This document shows positions 1-4,775 of a DNA stretch of 7,765 nt, one piece after another; the first letter of the stretch is position 1; each line of letters begins with the position of its first letter. The DNA is from Methanomicrobia archaeon LH_S13. Lineage in GTDB: Archaea; Halobacteriota; Syntropharchaeia; Alkanophagales; Methanospirareceae. The notes under the pieces are model-generated. The model searched no databases, was not told the DNA's origin, and saw nothing but the letters and a program-made list of their open reading frames with translations. Where the stretch lies: the NCBI GenBank assembly GCA_023659785.1, contig JAGXOR010000057.1, positions 1 through 7,765 of the forward strand, in the 5' to 3' direction. Position numbers and translations under genes: made by a program.

Positions 1-51
1 ATCATAGAAGGCTTTTTAGGGTTGCAATTCTAACTAATATAACAAAGTCAA

Positions 52-62
52 GTTATTTATAC
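52..62 (+). promoter_or_regulatory. Possible archaeal-type TATA box upstream of the small ORF and pfkA
   Basis: The AT-rich stretch GTTATTTATAC contains TTTATA, similar to an archaeal TATA element. If it is one, transcription would begin about 25-27 nt downstream, near position 85, leaving roughly 40 nt before the GTG at 127. No purine-rich BRE is obvious just upstream, and the surroundings are AT-rich, so a chance match is quite possible. No convincing bacterial -35/-10 pair was seen in 1-126. The frame starting at base 1 stays open for ten codons and stops at 31-33, so the extreme left edge could be the tail of an upstream gene, but this is too short to judge. Confidence 0.2.
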
Positions 63-126
63 ACCTAATAAATATCCAAAGTAACTATGAAAGGTCGGCG
101 AAGGATGCTGGAGTGGAGTATAGTAT

Positions 127-267
127 GTGAAAGGAGAATTTACCACTACTGATAAACACCCAGGAACGCAGCCAGAAACAAAAGAGAGTGCCCTGAAGCT
201 GCTATTCACACAGTCAGGATATCCGCTCGCAAATGCAGCGGAGATGGCAACAGGGAAATTAAGTTGA
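127..267 (+). CDS. Small ORF of 46 codons directly upstream of pfkA, function unknown
   Basis: This frame opens at GTG 127, just after an in-frame TAG at 121-123, and ends with TGA at 265-267, leaving only 3 nt (CAA) before the pfkA ATG. Two GGAG-like motifs lie at 110-118, the nearer about 8 nt from the GTG, which suits a ribosome-binding site. The product would be soluble and polar in its first half (many Thr, Lys, Glu, Pro), with a second half (ESALKLLF, then GYPLANAAEMATGKLS) that could form two short helices. No family is recognised. It may be a genuine small protein translated ahead of pfkA, whose own Shine-Dalgarno is weak, so translation could be coupled. It may equally be the tail of a decayed gene. 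The close spacing and the RBS favour translation, but the short length leaves chance likely. Confidence 0.3.
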   Translation: MKGEFTTTDKHPGTQPETKESALKLLFTQSGYPLANAAEMATGKLS

Positions 268-270
268 CAA

Positions 271-1233
271 ATGATAAAGCGTATTGGTGTATTAACCAGT
301 GGGGGCGATGCCCCAGGAATGAATGCTGCGATCCGCAGTGTGGTAAGATATGGATTGCATCATAAATTAGAGGTTATTGGAATCCTTCGAGGCTATGCAG
401 GTTTGATTGACGAAGAGATGAAACCTTTAGACCACCGTTCGGTAGCAGGGATTATAAATAGAGGAGGGACAATTTTAGGTAGTGCTCGTTGCGACGAGTT
501 TGTAACAGAAGAAGGACAGCGTCATGCGGTAGAGGTATTAAAGAGGAATAAAGTTGACGCTCTGGTTGTTATTGGAGGGGATGGGACTTATCGAGGTGCG
601 ATTGAGCTTTGGGAAAGGTGGCATATTCCTTGCGTTGGTGTGCCAGGAACCATTGATAATGACCTTAATGGCACGGATATTACCATTGGAGCAGATACAG
701 CAATAAATACCGCCTTAGAAGCAATAGATAAGATTCAGGATTCTGCTACGAGTATGGATCGAATTTTTGTGGTGGAAGTAATGGGCAGGGAGTGTGGATA
801 TATAGCTATTCAAGTGGCTTTAGCCGCAGGAGCAGAGGAGGTGTTGGTTCCCGAACTGGGATACGATTTAGAAGAGATGCTCCGTGACATTGAGGAAGGA
901 CGTAGGAGAGGTAAGTTTAGCTGGATTATTGTGGTTGCCGAAGGAGCAGCGAAGGGCGAAGAGATTGCGAAGAAGATTACAGAGTTAACAGGTTCAGAGA
1001 CGAAAGCAGACATATTAGGACATATTCAAAGAGGAGGAAATCCTACTGCTTGGGATCGTATATTGGCAACGCGTTTGGGTGCAGCAGCGGTGGATTTAAT
1101 TTTAAAAAATGAGTTTGGAAAGGTAGTAGTGTCAAAAGATGGCATGATAAACGCAGTGGATCTACGTCTTGCGGTGGGGAAGAAGAGAATAGAGGCGGAT
1201 TCTTATTATCAACTGATAAGGGATTTAATTTAA
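271..1233 (+). CDS. pfkA: ATP-dependent 6-phosphofructokinase
   Basis: Cytosolic enzyme that phosphorylates fructose-6-phosphate to fructose-1,6-bisphosphate using ATP, the committed step of glycolysis. At 320 residues it has the standard length of bacterial PfkA and begins with the canonical MIKRIGVLTSGGDAPGMNA, which fixes the start at ATG 271. Family motifs are all present: GGDAPGMNA (11-19), GSARC (70-74), nucleotide-binding GGDGT (102-106), catalytic PGTIDND (125-131) with the proton-abstracting Asp129, MGRECGY (171-177), VAEG (222-225) and substrate-binding GHIQRGG (250-256) with His251 and Arg254. Gly105 in GGDG and Gly126 in PGTIDND are the residues typical of ATP-using enzymes; pyrophosphate-dependent ones usually carry Asp and Lys there. 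The ORF shows no frameshift or truncation. A weak AGGGA lies 14 nt upstream of the ATG, so initiation may depend on coupling to the preceding small ORF or on a leaderless mRNA. The ROK gene follows closely. Confidence 0.96.
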   Translation: MIKRIGVLTSGGDAPGMNAAIRSVVRYGLHHKLEVIGILRGYAGLIDEEMKPLDHRSVAGIINRGGTILGSARCDEFVTEEGQRHAVEVLKRNKVDALVVIGGDGTYRGAIELWERWHIPCVGVPGTIDNDLNGTDITIGADTAINTALEAIDKIQDSATSMDRIFVVEVMGRECGYIAIQVALAAGAEEVLVPELGYDLEEMLRDIEEGRRRGKFSWIIVVAEGAAKGEEIAKKITELTGSETKADILGHIQRGGNPTAWDRILATRLGAAAVDLILKNEFGKVVVSKDGMINAVDLRLAVGKKRIEADSYYQLIRDLI

Positions 1234-1244
1234 AAGAAGCTCTC

Positions 1245-1285
1245 GGAGGGGATGAGATACGATAGAGGGAGATAATAGGGTTATA
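1245..1285 (+). other. Apparent frameshifted N-terminal extension of the ROK gene
   Basis: The ROK frame is open from 1256 without any start codon and encodes DTIEGDNRVI just before its first ATG at 1286. In another frame, ATG 1252 encodes MRYDRGR and then stops at 1273-1275. It is preceded directly by GGAGGGG (1245-1251). Removing one G from the GGG at 1267-1269 joins the two into MRYDRGDNRVIMTLDAGGTN, a full first beta strand before the phosphate-binding loop, as expected for this family. The corrected gene would begin 18 nt after pfkA and encode 370 residues. The cause could be a sequencing or assembly indel, a real mutation bypassed by ATG 1286, or frameshifting. The Shine-Dalgarno sits unusually close to ATG 1252, which weakens the case. 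Confidence 0.4.
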
Positions 1286-2365
1286 ATGACTCTCGATGCT
1301 GGAGGTACGAACCTGATCTTTTCTGCGGTAAGGGGTGGAGAGGAAATTGTGGAACGAATAGGCATGTCCGCTCGTACAGATAACCTCGAATTGTTTTTAC
1401 AGACCATTATTGACGGTTTCAAGGAGTTGCAGTCGAAACTGTCGCAAAAGCCGGTTGCCATAAGTTTTTGCTTTCCTGGTCCTGCCGAATACGAGGATGG
1501 AATCATCGGTAATCTGGAAAACCTTCACGTTTTTCAAGGTGGAGTTGCCTTAGGGCCAATGCTTGAAGATATATTTCAGATACCCGTGTTTATAAATAAT
1601 GATGGTGACCTTTTTGCGTATGGTGAGGCGGTTGCCGGACTCCTTCCTGAGGTGAACGCCTTGCTCGCGAAGAGTGGAAGCCCCAAGAGATACCAAAACA
1701 TGTTTGGGGCAACATTTGGCACTGGTTTTGGTGGAGGGATTGTTCATAGAGGGGAACTCTTTTTAGGAGATAATTCTGCTCAGGGCGAGATAAATCGAAC
1801 GAGAAACAAAATTATGTGCGATTGTAGTGTGGAGGAGACTGTGAGTATCCGTGGGATAAGACGCATGTACGCACGTGAAGCTGGCATCAAGATGGTTAAC
1901 AGCCCCTCCCCAAAGGTGATTTTTGAGATAGGTATGGGCTGGAAAGAGGGAGAAAGGAAGGCAGCTTGTAAAGCATTTGAAGAGTTCGCCATTGTGGTAG
2001 GGGATGCCTTTGCCAACGCTATCACGTTGATTGACGGTCTTATTGTAATTGGTGGCGGGCTTTCAAGGGCTTACCCTCTCTTTTTACAGCGACTCGTTGA
2101 TGAAATGAATACCCAGTACACTACTACGTCGGGAACATCTCTGAACCGTCTTGAAGTAAAAGCCTTTAACCTTGAGAATAATCATGAGCTTATGCAATTC
2201 ATAAGAGGTGATACCCGTGAAATTATGGTTCCGTTTAGCGGCAGGAAAATCAAGTACGACCCATTAAAGCGTGTGGGTGTGGGAATAACCCGGCTCGGAA
2301 CCGCCAATGCGGTCGCTATCGGGGCTTATGCTTTTGCACTCAATCAGCTTGACAAGCGAAATTAA
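1286..2365 (+). CDS. ROK-family sugar kinase (glucokinase-like), substrate uncertain
   Basis: Predicted cytosolic sugar kinase of the ROK family within the actin/Hsp70 ATPase fold, probably phosphorylating a hexose with ATP. Visible motifs are the phosphate-1 loop DAGGTN (4-9), FPGP (63-66), INNDGD (103-108) with likely catalytic base Asp106, the phosphate-2 loop GTGFGGG (145-151), and the adenosine region VIGGGLS (254-260). The C-terminus IGAYAFAL (345-352) is typical of ROK proteins. At 359 residues it is longer than glucokinase-type ROK enzymes (about 300) because of extra sequence at roughly 275-340. The usual zinc motif (CxCGxxGCxE) is absent; only C178-D-C180 is left. The sugar-contacting ExGH is replaced by GEINR (167-171). 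The whole pattern resembles, from memory, a ROK subgroup common in Bacteroidetes, where these changes are normal. Glucose is a guess; N-acetyl sugars, mannose or fructose are alternatives. ATG 1286 leaves only MTL before the loop, so the true N-terminus may lie upstream. There is no DNA-binding HTH, so it is not a NagC-type repressor. Confidence 0.88.
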   Translation: MTLDAGGTNLIFSAVRGGEEIVERIGMSARTDNLELFLQTIIDGFKELQSKLSQKPVAISFCFPGPAEYEDGIIGNLENLHVFQGGVALGPMLEDIFQIPVFINNDGDLFAYGEAVAGLLPEVNALLAKSGSPKRYQNMFGATFGTGFGGGIVHRGELFLGDNSAQGEINRTRNKIMCDCSVEETVSIRGIRRMYAREAGIKMVNSPSPKVIFEIGMGWKEGERKAACKAFEEFAIVVGDAFANAITLIDGLIVIGGGLSRAYPLFLQRLVDEMNTQYTTTSGTSLNRLEVKAFNLENNHELMQFIRGDTREIMVPFSGRKIKYDPLKRVGVGITRLGTANAVAIGAYAFALNQLDKRN

Positions 2366-2484
2366 ATCCTAATGATCATAAGAAAGCACTGCTAACATCG
2401 AATGGCTGGATAAACTGCACAGAATTCACAGATGCTAATGGAAAGAGATATTACGACTGGATTCCCGCTATAAGATTGGAATAA
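2353..2484 (+). pseudogene. Possible C-terminal remnant of an unidentified protein gene
   Basis: Between the ROK gene and the oxidoreductase one frame stays open from 2353 to TAA 2482-2484 with no start codon. From about 2395 the translation reads like a globular protein end: TSNGWINCTEFTDANGKRYY, followed by DWIPAIRLE and stop. It is rich in aromatic residues and has a turn-like DANGK, unlike random translation of AT-rich DNA. No family is recognised. The frame overlaps the ROK end by 13 nt and lies within the presumed promoter region of the next gene. It is most simply read as debris from a deleted gene, but chance cannot be excluded over about 30 codons. Confidence 0.3.
2469..2473 (+). promoter_or_regulatory. 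Possible TATA element of the oxidoreductase gene
   Basis: GCTATAAGA contains TATAA centred about 26 nt before ATG 2497. In archaea this spacing would place the transcription start at or next to the start codon and give a leaderless mRNA. That would explain why no good Shine-Dalgarno precedes the gene (only TTGGA, 16 nt from the ATG). The match is short and no BRE is evident, so the evidence is mainly the spacing. Confidence 0.25.
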
Positions 2485-2496
2485 TTTGTTTTGACT

Positions 2497-3627
2497 ATGA
2501 AAGTTATAGTGCTGGGCTGTGGATTTGGCGGTGTGGAAGTCGCAAACGAGCTAAGCAAGCGAAGCGAGCTGCGGAAACGCTTGAAAGACGCTGATATTAC
2601 AATGATTGATCGCAAAACGAGACTTGAATATCAGGCGGCACATCCGGAGATACTGAGTGGAAAAGTTATACCAGAGGAGATATCAGGAGATTTAAATAAA
2701 TTCGCAGCAAAAATAGGTGCAGAATTCATAAATGATACGGTTGTAAACATTGATTTTAAAGCGAAAAAGGTGAAGACGAAAAACGGGGGAAAAGAAATAG
2801 CATATGATTTTCTCGTGATTTCTATCGGTGCCGAGCAGACATTTTTTGGAATCCCCAGTGCAGAAGAGCTATCCTACTCTGTCAATACGTTAAAAGGTGC
2901 AGTAGAGACGAAAAATGCACTTGATAAAATCGATTTCTCCGCGAAGGAAATCCACATTGCAGTTATAGGTGCCGGGTTAACAGGCGTAGAAGTTGTCGGC
3001 GAACTGATTGATTACCTCAGGGATAAGAAAGCATCAGCGAAAATATCTATTGTGGAGATGATGCCACAGGTATTGCCAACTTTCTCCACCGAGAACGTAT
3101 CAAACTATGTATCAAAATTTCTTTTGGATAGAGGTACTGAGATATTGACGGAAACGGCGGTGCAAGAAGTACGCGAGCGCGAAATAACATTCAAAAACGG
3201 AAAGAAACTCCCTTATGACATTATCATCTGGACAGCGGGAATAAAACCAAACAGCCTCTTAGAGAAACTCGAAGTACCAAAGGTGAAAGGATGGCTAAAA
3301 GTGGACCCCTATCTTCGTGTGGAAGGTATGAAGGACGTATTTGCAGTTGGGGATACGGCATCTTTTGAAAGAGAAGGTGTTCGCTCTGGTCAAAATGCGG
3401 AAGAGGCAGAAAGACAAGGAGAAGTAGCTGCGGAGAATATAATACGAACGATAAAAGCAGAAAAATTGCGGAGATACCGACCAAAGAATACGATACAGAA
3501 CCCAAGAGCTTTTATTTCGCTCGGTAGTAATAAAGCAGTGATGTATTTCAGAGGCATGGTGGTTAATGTCTTTGCATACAGATTGAAGAAGTTCGTGGAA
3601 CGGAGGTATATGAAGAGATTTGAGTAA
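2497..3627 (+). CDS. FAD/NAD(P)-dependent oxidoreductase, type II NADH dehydrogenase-like
   Basis: Flavoprotein of the two-dinucleotide-binding-domain superfamily, most like single-subunit NDH-2 enzymes that pass electrons from NADH to a quinone-type acceptor at the membrane face. Counting from ATG 2497 (376 residues): FAD-binding GCGFGG (7-12), ISIGAE (109-113 region), the NAD(P)-binding GAGLTGVEVVGEL (158-170), TAGIKPN (246-252), and the second FAD motif VFAVGDTASF (281-290). The C-terminus (about 345-376) is basic and aromatic, like the amphipathic membrane-attachment segment of NDH-2, with no transmembrane helix or signal peptide. The only cysteine is Cys8 in the FAD loop, which argues against sulfide:quinone reductase and disulfide reductases. 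A TTG at 2491 would add two residues; ATG was chosen because MKVIVLGCGFGG is the usual length before the FAD loop. Its place among glycolytic genes suggests NADH reoxidation, but gaps of 131 and 219 nt make a separate transcript likely. Ferredoxin or rubredoxin reductase activity is an alternative. Confidence 0.85.
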   Translation: MKVIVLGCGFGGVEVANELSKRSELRKRLKDADITMIDRKTRLEYQAAHPEILSGKVIPEEISGDLNKFAAKIGAEFINDTVVNIDFKAKKVKTKNGGKEIAYDFLVISIGAEQTFFGIPSAEELSYSVNTLKGAVETKNALDKIDFSAKEIHIAVIGAGLTGVEVVGELIDYLRDKKASAKISIVEMMPQVLPTFSTENVSNYVSKFLLDRGTEILTETAVQEVREREITFKNGKKLPYDIIIWTAGIKPNSLLEKLEVPKVKGWLKVDPYLRVEGMKDVFAVGDTASFEREGVRSGQNAEEAERQGEVAAENIIRTIKAEKLRRYRPKNTIQNPRAFISLGSNKAVMYFRGMVVNVFAYRLKKFVERRYMKRFE

Positions 3628-3666
3628 AAGCAAGAAAATAAATTATTGACACAGATTAACACAAAC

Positions 3667-3684
3667 CTTTTTGCAAGCAAAAAG
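3667..3684. other. Perfect 8-bp inverted repeat inside the repeat region
   Basis: CTTTTTGC and GCAAAAAG are exact reverse complements separated by AA, forming an 18-bp near-palindrome 40 nt after the oxidoreductase stop. It is mostly A-T pairs. No T-run follows on either strand, so it is a poor intrinsic terminator, although it is the only hairpin between the oxidoreductase and the aldolase promoter. It may be a protein site or a terminator remnant. Confidence 0.35.
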
Positions 3685-3752
3685 CTTTACCAAAACAAAA
3701 AATATGATGAAAAGAGCAATGCCGTTAAAGATATGCCACCAAAAGAAAGAAA

Positions 3753-3783
3753 AAATCCGTGTAAATCTGTGTAAATCTGTGTC
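3753..3783 (+). repeat. Short tandem repeat of GTGTAAATCT
   Basis: The right arm consists of two exact 10-bp units GTGTAAATCT (3759-3768 and 3769-3778), a partial third (GTGTC, 3779-3783), and a degenerate leading AAATCC at 3753-3758. The 10-bp period is close to one helical turn, so a protein binding each unit would sit on one DNA face. The left arm at 3648-3662 carries only one complementary unit, so unit number differs between arms. Confidence 0.8.
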
Positions 3784-3803
3784 TTAAATAGAAGGAAGTT
3801 ATG

Positions 3804-3812
3804 CTTTATATA
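3804..3812 (+). promoter_or_regulatory. TATA-like box of the aldolase-fusion operon
   Basis: CTTTATATA closely matches the archaeal TATA consensus TTTATATA. Its centre at about 3808 predicts transcription from about 3834-3836, which leaves a leader of about 12 nt holding just the Shine-Dalgarno at 3837-3842. That consistent geometry supports an archaeal promoter. The upstream AGTTATG is not a strong BRE. No bacterial -35/-10 pair with correct spacing is evident near the gene. Confidence 0.4.
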
Positions 3813-3836
3813 CAATGAAAAAAGGGAAGAAAAAAG

Positions 3837-3842
3837 AAGGAG
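3837..3842 (+). promoter_or_regulatory. Shine-Dalgarno site of the aldolase gene
   Basis: AAGGAG lies 4 nt before ATG 3847, in a purine-only stretch from 3818 to 3844. It is the clearest ribosome-binding site in the window and fixes the aldolase start. By contrast pfkA, the oxidoreductase and the fusion gene have weak or no Shine-Dalgarno sequences. Confidence 0.7.
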
Positions 3843-3846
3843 AACT

Positions 3847-4767
3847 ATGACAATTAAAGCAAATGATGTAATTGTACCAATGGATGTTCCAAAGGCAGTG
3901 CGAGGAGATTATATCAAGAATTATCTGGCAATTACTAGATACACCGGGCGATTGATGCTTTTGGCAGGCGATCAAAAAGTAGAGCACCTAAATGACGATT
4001 TTTTTGGTGCGGGAATCCATCCGGATAATAGTGATCCAGAGCATCTATTCAAGATTGCCAGTCTTTCAAAAATCGGTGTTTTTGCCACTCAGCTTGGTTT
4101 GATTGCCAGATATGGAATGCGTTATCCAGATATCCCCTATCTGGTAAAGCTAAATTCCAAAACAAATCTTGTCAAGACTTCTCAGTCTGACCCAATCAGT
4201 CAGCAGTGGCTGGAAGTTCAACAGGTAGTGGATTTTCGTAACAACAGCGGACTAAATATATCGGCAGTGGGCTATACGGTCTATCCGGGAAGTGAGTATG
4301 AGGGTGAGATGTTCCATCAAGCTGCGCAGATTGTCTACAATGCACATCAATATGGCTTGATAACCGTTTTATGGATGTATCCCCGCGGCAAGGCAGTGGC
4401 AGATGAGAAAGACCCCCATCTGATTGCTGGTGCCACGGGTGTGGCTGCATGCCTTGGCAGCGATTTTGTTAAGGTGAACTACCCCAAAAAGGAAGGCTAT
4501 GAGTCAGGAGAGATATTCAAAGAAGCTGTCCAGGCAGCGGGTCGCACAAAGGTAATTTGTGCTGGTGGGTCCAGTGACGATGTCGAGTCATTCCTCAAAA
4601 GACTTCATGACCAGATTCATGTCAGTGGCGCTGCTGGAAATGCTACGGGTAGAAACATTCATCAAAAGTCGCTCGAAGACGCAATCAGGATGAGCAATGC
4701 CATTTATGCCATCACCGTGGAAGAGGGGAGCGTGGAAGAAGCTCTGGAGATATATCATTCAAAATAA
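3847..4767 (+). CDS. fba: Class I fructose-bisphosphate aldolase, DhnA family
   Basis: Cytosolic TIM-barrel aldolase that reversibly cleaves fructose-1,6-bisphosphate to dihydroxyacetone phosphate and glyceraldehyde-3-phosphate through a Schiff base, without metal. The 306 residues agree with the DhnA/FbaB-type family found in archaea and some bacteria. Visible features: LAGDQKVEH (39-47) at the first barrel strand with a conserved active-site Asp42, SAVGYTVYPGS (139-149), VLWMYPRGK (174-182), the probable Schiff-base lysine Lys209 in DFVKVNYP (206-213), and the phosphate-binding segments CAGGSS (238-243) and GAAGNATGRNI (261-271). The usual GVAVGRN appears here as GNATGRN, a mild deviation. 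The ORF is intact and the start is supported by AAGGAG 4 nt upstream. It is followed after 8 nt by the mutase-isomerase fusion, so both are probably co-transcribed from the TATA-like box at 3804-3812. A bifunctional archaeal-type FBP aldolase/phosphatase is excluded by length and motifs. A related DhnA-type aldolase with another substrate (such as 2-amino-3,7-dideoxy-heptulosonate synthase) is less likely given the GDQKVEH motif and the neighbours. Confidence 0.9.
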   Translation: MTIKANDVIVPMDVPKAVRGDYIKNYLAITRYTGRLMLLAGDQKVEHLNDDFFGAGIHPDNSDPEHLFKIASLSKIGVFATQLGLIARYGMRYPDIPYLVKLNSKTNLVKTSQSDPISQQWLEVQQVVDFRNNSGLNISAVGYTVYPGSEYEGEMFHQAAQIVYNAHQYGLITVLWMYPRGKAVADEKDPHLIAGATGVAACLGSDFVKVNYPKKEGYESGEIFKEAVQAAGRTKVICAGGSSDDVESFLKRLHDQIHVSGAAGNATGRNIHQKSLEDAIRMSNAIYAITVEEGSVEEALEIYHSK

Positions 4768-4775
4768 GAGTAGAT

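Larger units (their letters stand above)
3648..3783 (+). repeat. Imperfect inverted repeat flanking about 106 bp
   Basis: GACACAGATTAACAC at 3648-3662 and GTGTAAATCTGTGTC at 3769-3783 are reverse complements at 14 of 15 positions. They bound an AT-rich, apparently non-coding spacer (3663-3768). The symmetry continues weakly inward, with AAACCTTTTT on the left against the complement of AAAAAATCC on the right. The arrangement resembles a small non-autonomous repeat or degenerate insertion, though no target-site duplication was recognised and no ORF lies inside. Sequences of the type CACAGATTTACACGGATT are, from memory, scattered between genes in many environmental genomes. Confidence 0.7.

Noticed and set aside
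87..152. A 21-codon ORF starting about 26 nt after the TATA-like motif at 52-62
   Set aside because: It is short, has a basic random-looking product and overlaps the better supported frame at 127-267.
264..269. TTGACA directly before the pfkA start
   Set aside because: It overlaps the end of the upstream ORF and abuts the ATG, so it cannot act as a -35 box for pfkA.
3646..3651. Perfect bacterial -35 hexamer TTGACA
   Set aside because: It is part of the inverted repeat, no -10 hexamer follows at 16-18 bp, and it lies about 200 bp from the next gene.
3224..3680. Several overlapping minus-strand ORFs of 93-112 codons
   Set aside because: They are complementary to the well-supported oxidoreductase, with low-complexity Ser/Leu/Phe-rich products and no motifs.
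3815..3850. An 11-codon ORF (MKKGKKKEGEL) whose TGA overlaps the aldolase ATG
   Set aside because: It is simply the purine-rich Shine-Dalgarno region read as Lys/Gly/Glu codons, and the predicted transcript would begin inside it.
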